A stretch of DNA of 64,000 nucleotides from Thermotomaculum hydrothermale (GTDB lineage: Bacteria > Acidobacteriota > Holophagae > Thermotomaculales > Thermotomaculaceae). A program made the translations under genes and the position numbers. Shown here one piece after another: positions 36,669 to 50,103 of this stretch. The stretch is from NCBI RefSeq assembly GCF_016592575.1, contig NZ_AP017470.1, positions 1,448,501 through 1,512,500 on the forward strand. Reading direction: 5' to 3'. Each line of letters opens with the position of its first letter. Position 1 is the first letter of the stretch. The notes beneath the pieces are model-generated. The model did not search any database, was not told the DNA's origin, and worked only from the letters and a program-made list of their open reading frames with translations.

Positions 36669-37871
36669 TTACTCAATAATTTTTGTAACTGTTCCTGCTC
36701 CAACAGTTCTTCCACCTTCTCTGATTGCGAATCTTAAACCCTGCTCCATTGCAATCGGAGTGATGAGTTCTACCTTGATTGTCAGGTTGTCGCCAGGCAT
36801 TACCACTTCTCTTCCGTCTGGTAATTCTATTGTTCCTGTTACGTCTGTTGTCCTGAAGTAGAATTGTGGCCTGTAGCCTGCTCTGAATGGCTTGTGTCTT
36901 CCACCTTCTTCTTTGGTAAGGATGTATACTTCGCCTTCGAATTTGGTGTGCGGTGTGATTGTTCCAGGTTTTGCCACTACCTGTCCTCTTTCTACTTCTC
37001 TCTTGTCTGTTCCCCTGAGTAAGAGTCCTACGTTGTCTCCTGCTTCTCCTCTGTCAAGGATTTTTCTGAACATTTCTACGCCTGTTACTACTCTTTTGAT
37101 TGTCGGCCTGATTCCTACGATTTCTACTTCTTCACCTGTTGTGATTACGCCTCTTTCTATTCTTCCTGTTACAACTGTTCCTCTTCCGGAGATTGAGAAT
37201 ACGTCTTCTATTGGCATTAAGAATGGTTTGTCTACGTCTCTTTCTGGTAGTGGGATGAATTCGTCTACTGCGTCCATGAGTTCAAGGATTGGGCCGCAGT
37301 TTGGGCATTCTCTTTTTCCACAGGAGCATTCAAGTGCTTTTAAGGCACTGCCTTTGATTACTGGTACTTCGTCTCCAGGGAATTGGTATTCGTTGAGAAG
37401 CTCTCTTACTTCCATTTCTACTAATTCAATGAGTTCCGGGTCGTCTACCATGTCTACTTTGTTTAAGAATACTACTATGTATGGTACGTTAACTTGCCTT
37501 GCAAGTAGTATGTGTTCTCTTGTCTGGGGCATTGGACCGTCGTATGCTGATACAACTAAGATTGCCCCGTCCATCTGTGCTGCACCGGTGATCATGTTTT
37601 TTACGTAGTCTGCGTGGCCAGGGCAGTCAACGTGTGCATAGTGCCTTTTTTCTGTTTCGTATTCTACATGCGCAGTGTTGATGGTGATTCCTCTTGCCTT
37701 TTCTTCTGGCGCGTTGTCAATTTCATCAAATGACTTGGGCTGTACTGTTCCCAAGTAGTTAGCAAGCACATTGGTGATTGCCGCTGTCAGGGTTGTTTTT
37801 CCGTGGTCAACGTGACCAATTGTTCCTATGTTTACGTGCGGTTTCGTTCTTTCAAATTTTTCCTTTGCCAT
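36669..37871 (-). CDS. tuf: Elongation factor Tu, copy 1
   Basis: 400 residues. G1 [10 protein letters not shown]2 region [14 protein letters not shown]3 DCPGHADY, G4 NKVDM, and G5 SALKAL. Just after G5 there is a cysteine cluster C182-x-C184-x4-C189-x2-C192, which looks like a small metal site; similar clusters occur in EF-Tu of some other lineages. It brings aminoacyl-tRNA to the ribosome. The protein is identical to copy 2 (tufB position) in this window, and the DNA differs at only a few silent sites. The codon choice is notably stricter than in neighbouring genes. Confidence 0.98.
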   Translation of the reverse strand: MAKEKFERTKPHVNIGTIGHVDHGKTTLTAAITNVLANYLGTVQPKSFDEIDNAPEEKARGITINTAHVEYETEKRHYAHVDCPGHADYVKNMITGAAQMDGAILVVSAYDGPMPQTREHILLARQVNVPYIVVFLNKVDMVDDPELIELVEMEVRELLNEYQFPGDEVPVIKGSALKALECSCGKRECPNCGPILELMDAVDEFIPLPERDVDKPFLMPIEDVFSISGRGTVVTGRIERGVITTGEEVEIVGIRPTIKRVVTGVEMFRKILDRGEAGDNVGLLLRGTDKREVERGQVVAKPGTITPHTKFEGEVYILTKEEGGRHKPFRAGYRPQFYFRTTDVTGTIELPDGREVVMPGDNLTIKVELITPIAMEQGLRFAIREGGRTVGAGTVTKIIE

Positions 37872-37889
37872 AAATTACCTCCTAATTTT

Positions 37890-39959
37890 TTATGCTTCGC
37901 CTATAATTTTTTCAGCAATAGATTTTGGAACCTCTTCATACCTTGCAAACTGCATTACATAAGAAGCCCTTCCCTGACTCAAAGACCTCAAGACAGTTGC
38001 ATATCCGAACATTTCGGCGAGAGGCACATAGGCTTTTATAATCTGCAAGCCGCCCTTTGATTCAAGGTTAGCAACCCTACCTCTTCTTGAATTCAAGTCA
38101 CCCATAACATCCCCTAAATACTGTTCAGGAGTGGTAACTTCAACTTCCATAATTGGCTCAAGGAGATAAGGATCGGCTTTTCTCGCTGCGTTTTTAAATG
38201 CCAGCGAGGCACAGATCTTAAAAGCCATTTCAGAGGAGTCAACTTCGTGGTAAGAACCGTCATAGAGAGTGACTTTCACATTTGTCACTTCATATCCGGC
38301 CAATACCCCGGTCTCCATAGCCTCTAAAATACCCTTTTCAATAGGCTTGATGTATTCCCTTGGGATTACACCACCTGTTATCTCATCAACAAACTTAAAG
38401 TGGTCTTCAGGATACGGCTCAAGCCTTATTTTGACATGACCGTATTGACCTTTACCACCAGTTTGTTTGATGTATTTCTCTTCATGCTCAACAGATTTCT
38501 TAATAGATTCCCTGTAAGCAACCTGAGGCTGACCTACGCTAGCCTCCACTTTAAATTCCCTCATAAGCCTGTCAACAATAATCTCAAGGTGCAATTCACC
38601 CATACCGGAAATAATTGTCTGACCTGTCTCTTTATCAACATGAACTTTAAAAGTTGGGTCTTCCATAGCAAGCTTCTGTAATGCAGCGCCTAACTTTTCC
38701 TGATCCGCCTTTGTTTTTGGCTCAATAGCAACAGAGATTACCGGTTCGGGAAATTCCATTGATTCAAGGATAATAGGATGTTTCTCATCACAGATTGTGT
38801 CTCCAGTCGTAACTCCTTTCAAACCGACAACTGCAGCAATATCCCCTGCCCAAACTTCTTTAATTTCTTCTCTCTTATTCGCGTGCATTTTAAGAAGTCT
38901 TCCAACCCTTTCCTTTTTACCAGAGTTGGCATTGTAAACATAACTTCCGCTTTCAAGATGACCTGAATATACCCTGATAAACACAAGCTGACCAACATAC
39001 GGGTCTGTCATTATCTTAAATGCAAGAGCGCAGAAAGGCGCATCGTCCTTTGTCTCTCTGATAATTTCTTCCCCGGTGTTTGGGTCAATACCCTGAACCG
39101 GAGGAATATCCAACGGGCTGGGCATATAGTCAACAATTGCATCAAGTAAAGGCTGAACACCCTTGTTTTTAAACGCTGTACCACAAAGTACAGGGGTAAA
39201 GTAAAGGTTAATTGTTCCCTTCCTTATACCATCTTTAATCTCATCAATTGTTAACTCTTCTCCTTCAAGGTATTTCTCCATATATTCATCACAGGTTTCA
39301 GCCGCCGCCTCAATTACCTTTGCCCTGTACTCTTCAGCCATTTCCTTCATATCTTCCGGGATATCATGAACTTCATATTCAGCACCCAATGTTTCATCTT
39401 TATATTTATATGCCTTCATCTCAACAAGATCTATAACTCCGGTAAAGGTATCTTCTTTACCCCATGGTAATTGAAGAGCAACAGGCCTTGCGTTTAATTT
39501 TTCTTCCATCTGATCCATGCAACCAAAGAAATCTGCTCCCTGCCTGTCCATTTTATTAACAAAAGCAATTCTTGGAACTCTATACTTATCAGCCTGTCTC
39601 CAGACTGTCTCAGATTGAGGCTGAACACCTCCCACAGCGCAAAAAACAGCAACTGCTCCGTCAAGAACCCTTAAGCTTCTTTCAACCTCAGCAGTAAAAT
39701 CAACGTGTCCCGGAGTATCAATTATATTAATTCTATAGTTTTTCCAGAAACAGGTGGTTGCAGCAGAGGTAATCGTAATCCCTCTTTCCTGCTCCTGCAC
39801 CATCCAATCCATTTGAGCAGTGCCTTCATGCACTTCTCCTATCTTATGGCTTACGCCGGTATAGTACAGAATGCGTTCTGTAGTAGTAGTTTTTCCGGCG
39901 TCAATATGAGCCATAATACCGATATTTCTTATCCTTTCAAGTGGTACTAACCTCGCCAC
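37890..39959 (-). CDS. fusA: Elongation factor G
   Basis: 689 residues. GTPase domain with [24 protein letters not shown] and [10 protein letters not shown], then domains II-V ending with [16 protein letters not shown]. It catalyses translocation. GTG start, AGGAG 6 bases before it. It sits between rpsG and tuf in the str operon order. Confidence 0.98.
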   Translation of the reverse strand: MARLVPLERIRNIGIMAHIDAGKTTTTERILYYTGVSHKIGEVHEGTAQMDWMVQEQERGITITSAATTCFWKNYRINIIDTPGHVDFTAEVERSLRVLDGAVAVFCAVGGVQPQSETVWRQADKYRVPRIAFVNKMDRQGADFFGCMDQMEEKLNARPVALQLPWGKEDTFTGVIDLVEMKAYKYKDETLGAEYEVHDIPEDMKEMAEEYRAKVIEAAAETCDEYMEKYLEGEELTIDEIKDGIRKGTINLYFTPVLCGTAFKNKGVQPLLDAIVDYMPSPLDIPPVQGIDPNTGEEIIRETKDDAPFCALAFKIMTDPYVGQLVFIRVYSGHLESGSYVYNANSGKKERVGRLLKMHANKREEIKEVWAGDIAAVVGLKGVTTGDTICDEKHPIILESMEFPEPVISVAIEPKTKADQEKLGAALQKLAMEDPTFKVHVDKETGQTIISGMGELHLEIIVDRLMREFKVEASVGQPQVAYRESIKKSVEHEEKYIKQTGGKGQYGHVKIRLEPYPEDHFKFVDEITGGVIPREYIKPIEKGILEAMETGVLAGYEVTNVKVTLYDGSYHEVDSSEMAFKICASLAFKNAARKADPYLLEPIMEVEVTTPEQYLGDVMGDLNSRRGRVANLESKGGLQIIKAYVPLAEMFGYATVLRSLSQGRASYVMQFARYEEVPKSIAEKIIGEA

Positions 39960-40024
39960 AACTTTCTCCTTTTTAGACTAAAAGTGTTACTTTAAATTTT
40001 TGATTGTCAAAGATATCGCTTAAC

Positions 40025-40501
<477 letters not shown>

Positions 40502-40508
40502 TCACTCC

Positions 40509-40889
40509 TCACTTAGCTGCTTTCGGTCTCTTAACACCGTATTTAGATCTTGAGGTTAATCTTCCTTCAACACCCTGTGCATCAAGAGTACCACGAATAA
40601 TGTGGTAACGAACACCTGGTAAATCCTTAACCCTACCGCCTCTAATTAAAACAACTGAGTGCTCCTGCAAATTATGCCCGATACCGGGAATGTAGGCTGT
40701 TACCTCAAACCCATTTGTCAACCTTACCCTTGCCACCTTTCTGATAGCAGAGTTAGGTTTTTTTGGGGTTGTTGTATAAACCCTTGTACAAACCCCTCTT
40801 CTCTGGGGGCATCTTGTCAATGCAGGAGACTTTGTTTTTGTTTTAATTTTTTGTCTTCCTTTTCTGACTAATTGGTTAATTGTCGGCAA
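40509..40889 (-). CDS. rpsL: 30S ribosomal protein S12
   Basis: 126 residues: [20 protein letters not shown], the decoding loop [16 protein letters not shown] with the lysine that is wild type for streptomycin sensitivity, and [17 protein letters not shown]. It starts with TTG after GGAGTGAGG. First gene of the str operon, with its own promoter. Confidence 0.97.
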   Translation of the reverse strand: MPTINQLVRKGRQKIKTKTKSPALTRCPQRRGVCTRVYTTTPKKPNSAIRKVARVRLTNGFEVTAYIPGIGHNLQEHSVVLIRGGRVKDLPGVRYHIIRGTLDAQGVEGRLTSRSKYGVKRPKAAK

Positions 40890-40951
40890 TTCCTCACTCC
40901 TTTATTTTTATTTTTTCCAGTTAATACACAAAACTCCACAAAGCAAATTGA

Positions 40952-40981
40952 ATTCTAACAAAACCTGAACGCACAAGTCAA
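40952..40981 (-). promoter_or_regulatory. Promoter of the str-S10-spc-alpha super-operon
   Basis: Minus strand: -35 TTGACT, 18-bp spacer, -10 TAGAAT with an extended TG one base before the -10. It lies in the 118-base gap between rpoC and rpsL and is the only good promoter seen between rpoC and rplQ. Confidence 0.75.
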
Positions 40982-41007
40982 CTTTTTTTTACTTCAAAAT
41001 TTTATTT

Positions 41008-44000
41008 TTACTCTATTCCGAGACTTTTTTTAGCCTGCTCCTCTGCTTTTTCTTCAGATTCAATCTCTTTAATAGTCTCATCCTCTTCAATTTCAAAGTC
41101 ATGATAAGCGTAAAATCCTGTTCCTGCCGGTATCAATTTTCCTAAAATCACATTTTCTTTCAAGCCGTGAAGGTAATCAATTCTCCCTTCAACACTTGCA
41201 TCTGTGAGAACCTTAGTTGTTTCCTGGAAAGAAGCGGCTGAAATAAAACTATCTGTGTTCAATGCCGCCTTGGTGATACCCAACAGCAACTGCCTACCCT
41301 TTGCAGGCTTTTTGCCTTCAGCAAGTAACTGGTCATTAACTGCCTGGAATTTAAACTTATCAACTTTATCACCCACAACAAATTCTGAATCACCCGGATC
41401 AACAACCTCAATCCACCTCATCATCTGCCTGATTATAATCTCAATGTGCTTGTCATTAATTGAAACACCCTGGTTTCTGTAAACTTCCTGAATTTCATTG
41501 ATAAGAAATTTCTGTAATTCTTTGGCACCTAAAACATGAAGTATATCATGCGGGTTGATAGGACCATCAATTAATGGTTCACCAGCCATAATTTCATCCC
41601 CGTCGTTAAAGTGAATGTACTTACCTTTAGGGATATTGTATTCCTTCTTATCGCCGGTAGGAGATTCAACATAGATTTTCCTGTAACCTCTAACAATCTT
41701 TCCGTACCTTACCACACCATCAATCTCAGAGATAATAGCGTAATCCCTTGGCTTTCTTCCCTCAAAAAGGTCAACAACCCTTGGAAGACCGCCTGTAATA
41801 TCCATTGTTTTAGTGGTATCTCTCGCAATTTTAGCAAGTGTAGTTCCAGCTGAAATATACTGCCCTTCGTCAACAACAATAATTGAACCTGTTGGCAGCG
41901 GATATTTAGCAATTGCTTCCCTGTCTTCATTTCTCAAAATTATCATTGGCTGAATTTTCTCATCAGGGCATTCAATAATCTTCATTCTGGTAAAACCTGT
42001 TGTCTCATCAACATCTTCAACCATTGTCAGGCCTTCTTTAACATCTCTAAAATCAACATATCCTGATTTATCAGCAACAATAACAAATGAGAATGGATCC
42101 CATTCAGCAATTAATTGCCCTTCTTCAACAGGCTGTCCATCTTTTACAAAAACCTTTGCACCGGTTACAAGGTTGTACTTTTCTCTCTCATTTCCTTCAT
42201 CATCAACAATTGCAATATAACCTTTCCTTGAGAGAACAACAAGGGTGCCATCTTCTGCTTCAACATAAGAAATGTTAACAAATTTAATTGTACCTTTTCT
42301 CCCGGCTTCATGTTTGGAATGCTCTGCAACTCTGGAAGCTGTTCCACCAACGTGGAAAGTTCTCATTGTCAACTGGGTGCCAGGTTCACCAATTGATTGA
42401 GCAGCAATTACTCCAACAGCCTCACCTAACTCAACAAGCTTACCTGTTGCAAGGTTTCTTCCATAACATTTTCTGCAAACACCTTCTCTTGACTCACAGG
42501 TTAAAACAGACCTGATTCTTACCTTCTCAATACCAGCATTCTCTATTGCTTCAGCAAGAGGCTCGGTAATTTCCTCGCCAGCAGGAACTATCAATTCATT
42601 TGTATATGGATCTACAATATCTTCAAGAGCAACCCTACCTACAATTCTCTCTCTTAAAGGAACCTTTACTTCACCCTGGTCAATTAGAGCTGTAATCCAG
42701 ATTCCGTCAAGTGTTCCGCAGTCTTCTTCCCTTACAATAACATCCTGAGCTACATCAATAAGCCTTCTTGTTAAGTAACCTGAGTCTGCTGTTTTCAACG
42801 CAGTATCTGCAAGACCTTTTCTTGCTCCGTGGGTTGACACAAAGTACTGCAATACAGATAAACCCTCTTTAAAGTTTGCAGTAATTGGGGTTTCAATAAT
42901 TTCACCTGATGGTTTAGCCATCAATCCCCTCATTCCAGCAAGCTGTCTAATCTGCTGTTTAGAACCCCTTGCACCGGAATCTGCCATAATGTAAATTGGA
43001 TTAAGGAATTCTCCCTCTTCATTTGCCTTTTCAAGGTCTTTCATCATCTCTTCAGCAACCTTGTCTGTAATATCTCCCCAGAATTTAATTATTTTATTAT
43101 ATCTTTCAGATGCCTCAATCTGCCCCTGCTGGTACATCTCTTCAATCTTTGCAATTTCCTTTGGAGCTTCTTCTAAAATCTTTTTCTTTGCCTCAGGAAC
43201 AATAATATCGTCCATACCAAAGGATATTCCCCCCTTTGTTGCATAGTAAAATCCTGTTTTCTTAATTTCATCAAGAATTTCTACTGTTTTTTCCCTATCA
43301 AGGGTTTTGTATGCAAGTGAAACAAGGCTTCCCAACCCTTTCTTTTTAAGTAATCCGTTTACAAATGGGAGGTATCCTTTTAAGGCTTCATTAAAAAGTA
43401 TTCTTCCCGGTGTTGTTTCAATAAGTTTGTTTTCAACATACTCCACATCCATTTCTACAAGATTTTGCGGGTCTCTTGCCTTTGATGTTTCAAGTATCTT
43501 ACCTGTATACCTAACCTTAATTCTTGCGTGAATATCAACAAAACCTGCCTCATAGGCAGCAAGCGCTTCATGAAAATCTGAAAAAACCTTGCCCTCTCCT
43601 TTTCTGTTTTTCCTCATTACCGTCAGGTAATAAGAACCTAAGACTATATCCTGGGTTGGAGTTACAATAGGCCTTCCAGATGCAGGTGAAAGAAGGTTGT
43701 TTGAAGATAGCATTAAAACAACCGATTCAAGCTGTGCTTTAGGAGACAAAGGCACATGAACAGCCATCTGGTCTCCATCAAAATCTGCGTTAAATGCTGT
43801 ACATACAAGAGGATGAAGTTTTATTGCCTTACCCTCTATTAATACAGGATAGAACGCCTGAATTGAAAGCCTGTGAAGTGTTGGAGCCCTGTTTAAAAGG
43901 ACAGGGTGCCCGGTGATAACATCTTCAAGCACATCCCAAACTTCCGGCTTTTCAAGTTCAACCATCTCTTTGGCTTCTTTAATGGTTTTTGCATAGCCTC

Positions 44001-45174
44001 TTTTTTCAAGCTCGTGGAAGATAAAGGGCTTAAACAATTCAATAGCCATTTTTTTAGGCAATCCACACTGATTAAGTTTAAGTTCAGGGCCTATAACAAT
44101 AACTGTTCTTCCTGAGTAGTCAACCCTCTTTCCTAAAAGGTTTTGCCTAAATCTACCCTTTTTCCCTTTCAGGTTATCTGCAAGAGACTTAAGGGGTCTA
44201 TCATTGGAACCCTTAACTACCTTGCCCATTCTTCCGTTGTCAAAAAGAGCATCAACTGCTTCCTGAAGCATCCTCTTTTCATTTCTCATAATAACTTCAG
44301 GAGCCCTCAATTCAATGAGTTTTTTAAGCCTTGTATTTCTATTTATTACCCTTCTGTAAAGATCGTTTAAATCTGAAGTGGCAAACCTTCCACCATCTAA
44401 TGGAACAAGAGGTCTGTATTCGGGAGGAATTACCGGTATAACATCTAAAATCATATATTCAGGCTTGTTGCCTGATTTCCTAAATGCATCTACAATTTTC
44501 AACCTTTTAGCAATTTTTATCTTTTTTTGCTCAGATGTTTCGTTAAGCATATCGTATCTAAGCTCTACTGCTAATTCTTCAATGTTCAAGTCTTCTAAAA
44601 GCCTCTTTATAGCCTCTGCTCCCATTCCAACTTCAAAGCTTCCACTACCATACTCTTCAAGAGCTTTTCTGTATTCATCCTCACTTAACAACTGCTTGTA
44701 TTCAAGGTTTGTGGTTCCTGGGTCAAGAACAATATAACTTTCAAAATAAAGAACCTTTTCAACATTTCTCAAAGTAATATCAAGGAGAGTTCCAATTTTG
44801 GAAGGAAGCGCTTTTAAAAACCAGATATGGGAAACAGGGGCAACAAGCTCTATTCTACCCATTCTTTCTCTTCTTACCTTTGATAATGTAACCTCAACGC
44901 CACATTTATCACACACAATTCCCTTATATCTTGGTTTTTTGTACTTTCCACATAAGCATTCGTAATCGTTTATTGGACCGAAAATTTTTGCACAAAACAG
45001 ACCATCTTTTTCAGGTTTGAATGTTCTGTAATTTATTGTTTCCGGTTTTGTGACCTCTCCGTAAGACCACTCTCTTATATCCTCTGGAGAGGCTATTCCT
45101 ATTTTAATATTCTTTATGTGGTTAATTGAAAAATCACCACCAATATTGCTTCCCGGTTTATGTTGCTTTTCCAC
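41008..45174 (-). CDS. rpoC: DNA-directed RNA polymerase subunit beta'
   Basis: 1388 residues. N-terminal zinc ribbon [20 protein letters not shown], catalytic [16 protein letters not shown] with three Mg-binding aspartates, second zinc site [11 protein letters not shown], and bridge-helix/trigger-loop region with [20 protein letters not shown]. The C-terminal acidic tail is short. GTG start with GGGAGG 5 bases before. It follows rpoB by 14 bases. Confidence 0.98.
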   Translation of the reverse strand: MEKQHKPGSNIGGDFSINHIKNIKIGIASPEDIREWSYGEVTKPETINYRTFKPEKDGLFCAKIFGPINDYECLCGKYKKPRYKGIVCDKCGVEVTLSKVRRERMGRIELVAPVSHIWFLKALPSKIGTLLDITLRNVEKVLYFESYIVLDPGTTNLEYKQLLSEDEYRKALEEYGSGSFEVGMGAEAIKRLLEDLNIEELAVELRYDMLNETSEQKKIKIAKRLKIVDAFRKSGNKPEYMILDVIPVIPPEYRPLVPLDGGRFATSDLNDLYRRVINRNTRLKKLIELRAPEVIMRNEKRMLQEAVDALFDNGRMGKVVKGSNDRPLKSLADNLKGKKGRFRQNLLGKRVDYSGRTVIVIGPELKLNQCGLPKKMAIELFKPFIFHELEKRGYAKTIKEAKEMVELEKPEVWDVLEDVITGHPVLLNRAPTLHRLSIQAFYPVLIEGKAIKLHPLVCTAFNADFDGDQMAVHVPLSPKAQLESVVLMLSSNNLLSPASGRPIVTPTQDIVLGSYYLTVMRKNRKGEGKVFSDFHEALAAYEAGFVDIHARIKVRYTGKILETSKARDPQNLVEMDVEYVENKLIETTPGRILFNEALKGYLPFVNGLLKKKGLGSLVSLAYKTLDREKTVEILDEIKKTGFYYATKGGISFGMDDIIVPEAKKKILEEAPKEIAKIEEMYQQGQIEASERYNKIIKFWGDITDKVAEEMMKDLEKANEEGEFLNPIYIMADSGARGSKQQIRQLAGMRGLMAKPSGEIIETPITANFKEGLSVLQYFVSTHGARKGLADTALKTADSGYLTRRLIDVAQDVIVREEDCGTLDGIWITALIDQGEVKVPLRERIVGRVALEDIVDPYTNELIVPAGEEITEPLAEAIENAGIEKVRIRSVLTCESREGVCRKCYGRNLATGKLVELGEAVGVIAAQSIGEPGTQLTMRTFHVGGTASRVAEHSKHEAGRKGTIKFVNISYVEAEDGTLVVLSRKGYIAIVDDEGNEREKYNLVTGAKVFVKDGQPVEEGQLIAEWDPFSFVIVADKSGYVDFRDVKEGLTMVEDVDETTGFTRMKIIECPDEKIQPMIILRNEDREAIAKYPLPTGSIIVVDEGQYISAGTTLAKIARDTTKTMDITGGLPRVVDLFEGRKPRDYAIISEIDGVVRYGKIVRGYRKIYVESPTGDKKEYNIPKGKYIHFNDGDEIMAGEPLIDGPINPHDILHVLGAKELQKFLINEIQEVYRNQGVSINDKHIEIIIRQMMRWIEVVDPGDSEFVVGDKVDKFKFQAVNDQLLAEGKKPAKGRQLLLGITKAALNTDSFISAASFQETTKVLTDASVEGRIDYLHGLKENVILGKLIPAGTGFYAYHDFEIEEDETIKEIESEEKAEEQAKKSLGIE

Positions 45175-45188
45175 AATATCCTCCCAAA

Positions 45189-48100
45189 TTAATTGTCATT
45201 AGTATCGGTGTTATCTATATTAAAAATGTCTTCATCCATTACTGAATCTTCTCCCTCTTCAGATTCTTCTTCGTCAACATTAAACTGAAGGTTGAGGCAT
45301 AAACTCATTATTTCCTTCATTAAAACATTGAAGGATTCAGGGATTCCAGGCTCAGGAATTTCGTGTCCTTTCACTATAGCCTCGTATACCTTGTTCCTTC
45401 CCTGAACATCATCTGATTTATATGTGAGCATTTCCTGCAATGTATAGGCAGCACCGTATGCCTCAAGTGCCCAAACTTCCATTTCACCAAACCTCTGTCC
45501 ACCAAACTGTGCTTTACCGCCTAATGGCTGTTGAGTTATCAGAGAGTACGGGCCTATTGACCTTGCGTGAATCTTGTTGTCAACAAGGTGATGCAATTTC
45601 AATAGATACATATAACCTACAGTAACTGGCTGGTCAAACCTCTCTCCAGTTTTCCCATCGTAAAGGAATGTTTGTCCGGATTCAGGTAGTCCCGCCTTTT
45701 TCAGGTAGTACTTAATATCTTCGGAAGATGCACCGTCAAAAACAGGGGTTGCAAAGTGCATACCAAGAGCCTTTGCTGCCCAACCTAAGTGAGTTTCAAG
45801 AATCTGTCCTACATTCATACGAGACGGAACACCTAAAGGATTCAAGACAATGTCAACAGGAGTGCCGTCAGGTAGATAAGGCATATCCTCTTCTGGAAGT
45901 ATTCTGGAAACAACACCCTTGTTTCCGTGCCTACCTGCCATTTTATCTCCTTCAGAAAGCTTCCTCTTAACAGCGATGTAAACCTTAACCATCTTAATAA
46001 CGCCAGCAGGTAATTCGTCACCCTTCTTGAGCTTTTCAACTTCATTCTCAAAAACTTTTCTTTCAATCTCAATTTTTTCATCAAACTTATCAATAAGTTT
46101 CTTTAACTCTTCTTCAACCTTCTTATTTCCTACCTTAATATTCGCCGAATCTTTAATTCCAATGGTATCAATAAAATCTTCTGTAATTTTGGTGCCCTTT
46201 TTTGCTACAAGATTTCCGTGTTTATCAACAAAGTCTTCACTTAACTTCATCCCCTCAATGAGAGAGAGAATCTGAAATTTTGTCTGAATTCTGATAATTC
46301 TTTCCTTATCCTGAAAATCCTTTTCTAATGCTTCAATTCTCTCCTGCTCAATCTTCTTTGCCCTCTCGTCTTTTTCAACACCTTTTCTTGCAAAAATTTT
46401 AACATCAACAACTGTACCTTCCATTCCAGGAGGTGTTCTTAGAGAAGCATCCTTTACATCTTCCGCTTTAGCACCAAAGATGGCCTTTAAAAGCTTTTCT
46501 TCAGGACTTGGAGTTGATTCTCCCTTTGGAGTAACCTTACCTACAAGGATATCTCCAGGCTTAACCTTGGCACCTATTCTTATAATTCCACTATCATCAA
46601 GGTCTTTTAGAAACTCCTCGTTAACATTTGGTATATCTCTGGTAATTTCCTCTGGACCTAATTTAGTATCCCTTGCTTCCACCTCAAGTTCTTCAATATG
46701 GATTGAGGTATAAACATCCTCTTTAACAATTTTTTCACTAACAAGTATTGCGTCCTCAAAGTTGTATCCCCTCCAGGGCATAAAGGCAACTAAAACATTT
46801 CTTCCTAACGCAAGTTCACCTCTATCTGTACCAGGTCCATCGGCAATTATCTCACCTTTATGAACATAATCTCCCTTTTTAACAATTGGTTTCTGATTAA
46901 AGCATGTATCCTGGTTAGACCTTTTGAATTTTACCAATGGATAGATATCTACACCTACAACTCCCTGATTTGTCTCTTTGCTGTCAACCCTAACAACAAT
47001 CCTCTGTCCATCAACAGCTTCTACCCATCCTGACCTTTTAGCAACAACAGTAAGCCCGCTGTCTTTTGCGACTATATGCTCCATACCAGTTCCAACAAAA
47101 GGAGCTTCCGTCCTTAACAGAGGCACTCCCTGCCTCTGCATGTTAGAACCCATCAAAGCCCTGTTTGCGTCATCATGCTCAAGAAATGGGATTAAGGATG
47201 CAGCAATAGAAACAATCTGCTTTGGAGAAACATCAATATAATCAAGCTCTTCTCTCGGTACAAGCTTTGACTCACCTGCAACCCTGGCATTTACCTGCTC
47301 AACTGTAATATAGTTGTTTTCATCTCTTGGAGCATTTGCCTGAGCAATTTTATACTTATCTTCTTCCCAGGCTGAGAGGTAAAACACATAAGGCTCAGCA
47401 GCCATTAAAAGCTTGCCTTCTTTCTCAAGTTTTTTATTTTCAGCTTCTAATTCTTCCTTTAATATAATATCCCCCACTTTATATTTCTTTGAATCTCCAG
47501 GGAATATTACCTTAAAATGGTCTAAAACCCTTCCATTTTCAACTTTTTTATATGGGGTTTCAATAAATCCGAATTCGTTAACCTTTGCATAGCAGGCAAG
47601 TGAAACAATCAAACCAATATTAGGACCTTCAGGTGTTTCAATAGGACAAATCCTGCCGTAATGAGAGGGGTGAACATCCCTCACCTCAAAACCTGCCCTC
47701 TCTCTGCTCAAACCACCAGGGCCTAACGAGGAAAGCCTTCTCTTATGGGTAATTTCAGAGAGAATATTTGTCTGGTCCATAAACTGTGAAAGCTGAGATT
47801 GCCCGAAAAATTCTCTTAAAATAGCCATTACAGGTTTTGGGCTAATTAGTTCAGCAGGGGTAACCTGTTCAAAATCGTCCATAATAGACATCTTTTCCTT
47901 TATAGCCTTCTGCACACGAACAAGCCCAACTCTAAACTGGTTTTCAAGCAATTCTCCAACTGACCTAATTCTCCTGTTGGACAGGTGGTCAATATCGTCA
48001 ACCTCACCGATTCCTTTCGGGATTTTGAAGTAGTAATCCAGAGAAATAAGTATGTCTTCTATTGACAATTCCTTTTGATCAAGATCAGTCTTTACTCCCA

Positions 48101-49523
48101 ACTTTGTGTTTAATTTAAGCCTACCAACCCTTGAAAGGTCGTATCTGTCCCTATCAAAGCAGAGAGACAGGAAAAGCTTTCTTGCACTTTCTAAAGTTGG
48201 AGGATCACCAGGCCTTAATTTCCTGTAAAGGTCAATTAAAGCATCGTTAGTGTCTTTTACACCATCTTTTTGCAATGTGTTACTAAGTACAGGACCAACA
48301 ATATCGTCTTTGGGAAGAATTACATCAATTTCTTTTATGCCTAACTCTCTTAACTTTTCAAGCTCTACAATTGTAATATCTGAGTTTGCCGGATAAAGAA
48401 CCTCACCTGTTTCAGGGTTAACAATATCCTCTACATTTCTAATAATGTCAAATTCTGAAAGGTTAAATGGGATAAAGCTGTCTTCAGCAATTCTCCTTAA
48501 AGTTGATTTTTTAAATTTATTGCCTTCAGATAATATTTTCTTGCCATCAGCACCTATAATGTCTTCTGCAACTCTCTTATCTTTCAAAGCAATTGAAGGA
48601 GTCAAATAAATAATGTCATCTTCTTTACCAGTTTTCATTTTATGTACAGTGTAAAATCTCTTTAAAAATGTTTCAGTCTTTGAAAAATCCTCATCAATAA
48701 GCCCAAAACATCTCAGAAAAATTCCAGCATTGAATTTCCTTTTTCTGTCTATCCTTATGTACATTATCTCTTTTTTGTCAAACTCAAATTCAATCCAGGC
48801 ACCTCTGTACGGGATAATTTGAAGTATGTATGAGTTTTTATCTTTATCCTTTTTATAGAAAACACCTGGAGACCTGTTTAACTGGTTAACAATAACCCTT
48901 TCCGTACCGTTGAAAATAAAGGTTCCTCTTTTGGTCATTATAGGGATTTCACCAAAGAAAATCTCTTTCTCTTTTACATCTTTAACAGTTTTTTCACCCT
49001 TTGAATCTACATCGAACACAGTCAACCTGAACTTTACTTTCAAAGGTACGGAATAAGTTTTTTCCATGCTTTCGCATTCTTCTACTGTATAATCCAGCTT
49101 CAACTCAACAGGAGTTTCACATTTTGGACAAATATCAGGTTTTGCATCGTTTCTGTATCCACAGTGTTCACAAATAACATACTTGTCTGTTGGGTCTTTA
49201 ACATAAATATTCTTCTTACATTTTTTGCACTTAAACCTATTGTGCTCCTCACCTTTCAAAAATCCGCACTTACATTCCCAGTTACCAATTCTATATTCAA
49301 CAAATTCGATCTTTGCTTTCCCTCTAAAATCCTCTATATCAAAGACGCTTTTAAACGCCGCCTGCAACCCTATCTCTTTTCTGTCTTCCGGCAACTTTTC
49401 CATTTGCAAAAACTTTGCATAAGAGTCCAGCTGAATGCTGATTAGATTAGGGATTGGTAGATAGGTTTTTATTTTGGAAAAATCATGTCTTTCCAAATGA
49501 ACATTTTTCGGCATATTTTCCAT
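45189..49523 (-). CDS. rpoB: DNA-directed RNA polymerase subunit beta with cysteine-rich insertion
   Basis: 1444 residues, about 100 longer than the E. coli protein. Core motifs are normal: [22 protein letters not shown], rifampicin region [23 protein letters not shown], and [15 protein letters not shown]. Between YRIG (residue 80) and DYTVEEC (144), where the usual protein has about five residues, there is an insert of about 60 residues with C84-x-C86, C99-x2-C102, C118-x2-C121 and C132-x2-C135, resembling two zinc ribbons. A further charged coiled region lies near residues 1060-1180. GGAGA precedes the ATG by 6 bases. It begins behind an attenuator-like terminator. Confidence 0.97.
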   Translation of the reverse strand: MENMPKNVHLERHDFSKIKTYLPIPNLISIQLDSYAKFLQMEKLPEDRKEIGLQAAFKSVFDIEDFRGKAKIEFVEYRIGNWECKCGFLKGEEHNRFKCKKCKKNIYVKDPTDKYVICEHCGYRNDAKPDICPKCETPVELKLDYTVEECESMEKTYSVPLKVKFRLTVFDVDSKGEKTVKDVKEKEIFFGEIPIMTKRGTFIFNGTERVIVNQLNRSPGVFYKKDKDKNSYILQIIPYRGAWIEFEFDKKEIMYIRIDRKRKFNAGIFLRCFGLIDEDFSKTETFLKRFYTVHKMKTGKEDDIIYLTPSIALKDKRVAEDIIGADGKKILSEGNKFKKSTLRRIAEDSFIPFNLSEFDIIRNVEDIVNPETGEVLYPANSDITIVELEKLRELGIKEIDVILPKDDIVGPVLSNTLQKDGVKDTNDALIDLYRKLRPGDPPTLESARKLFLSLCFDRDRYDLSRVGRLKLNTKLGVKTDLDQKELSIEDILISLDYYFKIPKGIGEVDDIDHLSNRRIRSVGELLENQFRVGLVRVQKAIKEKMSIMDDFEQVTPAELISPKPVMAILREFFGQSQLSQFMDQTNILSEITHKRRLSSLGPGGLSRERAGFEVRDVHPSHYGRICPIETPEGPNIGLIVSLACYAKVNEFGFIETPYKKVENGRVLDHFKVIFPGDSKKYKVGDIILKEELEAENKKLEKEGKLLMAAEPYVFYLSAWEEDKYKIAQANAPRDENNYITVEQVNARVAGESKLVPREELDYIDVSPKQIVSIAASLIPFLEHDDANRALMGSNMQRQGVPLLRTEAPFVGTGMEHIVAKDSGLTVVAKRSGWVEAVDGQRIVVRVDSKETNQGVVGVDIYPLVKFKRSNQDTCFNQKPIVKKGDYVHKGEIIADGPGTDRGELALGRNVLVAFMPWRGYNFEDAILVSEKIVKEDVYTSIHIEELEVEARDTKLGPEEITRDIPNVNEEFLKDLDDSGIIRIGAKVKPGDILVGKVTPKGESTPSPEEKLLKAIFGAKAEDVKDASLRTPPGMEGTVVDVKIFARKGVEKDERAKKIEQERIEALEKDFQDKERIIRIQTKFQILSLIEGMKLSEDFVDKHGNLVAKKGTKITEDFIDTIGIKDSANIKVGNKKVEEELKKLIDKFDEKIEIERKVFENEVEKLKKGDELPAGVIKMVKVYIAVKRKLSEGDKMAGRHGNKGVVSRILPEEDMPYLPDGTPVDIVLNPLGVPSRMNVGQILETHLGWAAKALGMHFATPVFDGASSEDIKYYLKKAGLPESGQTFLYDGKTGERFDQPVTVGYMYLLKLHHLVDNKIHARSIGPYSLITQQPLGGKAQFGGQRFGEMEVWALEAYGAAYTLQEMLTYKSDDVQGRNKVYEAIVKGHEIPEPGIPESFNVLMKEIMSLCLNLQFNVDEEESEEGEDSVMDEDIFNIDNTDTNDN

Positions 49524-49640
49524 TTTTTATCTCCTAAAACTTGATATTATCGCAAAAGTTGTGTATAGTTATTTAAGAACATGTTAAAAATACAAACACA
49601 TATGAAAATTTAGGCACAACTCTACTTTAAAAAAATAATT

Positions 49641-49680
49641 GTCGCCAAAAAAATAAAAAGAGGGCAATTTTTTGCCCTCT
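49641..49680 (-). terminator. Terminator or attenuator between rplL and rpoB
   Basis: Minus strand: 9-bp stem AGAGGGCAA / TTGCCCTCT with a 4-base loop, followed by TTTTATTTTTTT, 18 bases after the rplL stop. In E. coli the same gap holds a partial attenuator that lowers rpoBC relative to L7/L12. I see no clean promoter in the 117 bases between it and rpoB, so read-through is likely needed. Confidence 0.85.
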
Positions 49681-49698
49681 CTATGTTTACCTGAATTA

Positions 49699-50082
49699 TT
49701 ACTTAATTTCAACCTCAGCACCAGCTTCTTCAAGCGCCTTTTTAATATCTTCAGCTTCTTCTTTTGTAGCGCCTTCTTTAACAGGGTTAGGTGCTTTGTC
49801 AACAAGCTCCTTCGCTTCTTTAAGGCCAAGACCTGTGAGTTTCTTAACAACTTTAACAACTTCAAGCTTCTTAGCGCCAGCTGACTTCAAGATTACATCA
49901 AACTCTGTCTTTTCTTCAGCAGCTTCTGCACCACCAGCTGCACCAGCAGCAGGAACAGCAACAGCTGCTGCAGCTGCGCTTACACCAAATTCCTCTTCAA
50001 GAGCCTTAACAAGATTGTTAAGCTCAAGAACTGTCATTTCCTTGATTGAATTAATAATTTCTTCCTGAGTCAATTTTGCCAT
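49699..50082 (-). CDS. rplL: 50S ribosomal protein L7/L12
   Basis: 127 residues: [16 protein letters not shown], an alanine-rich hinge, and the C-terminal factor-binding domain [35 protein letters not shown]. Several copies form the ribosomal stalk. The ATG right after GGAGGAAAAA is used; the ATG four codons earlier is part of the ribosome site itself. Confidence 0.97.
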   Translation of the reverse strand: MAKLTQEEIINSIKEMTVLELNNLVKALEEEFGVSAAAAAVAVPAAGAAGGAEAAEEKTEFDVILKSAGAKKLEVVKVVKKLTGLGLKEAKELVDKAPNPVKEGATKEEAEDIKKALEEAGAEVEIK

Positions 50083-50103
50083 TTTTTCCTCCATATTTTA
50101 AAG

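Noticed and set aside
36892-37608. 238-codon open frame antisense to tuf (repeated at 53071-53787)
   Set aside because: It is the mirror of the strongly biased tuf codon use, has no ribosome site and resembles no family; both copies follow only from the tuf duplication.
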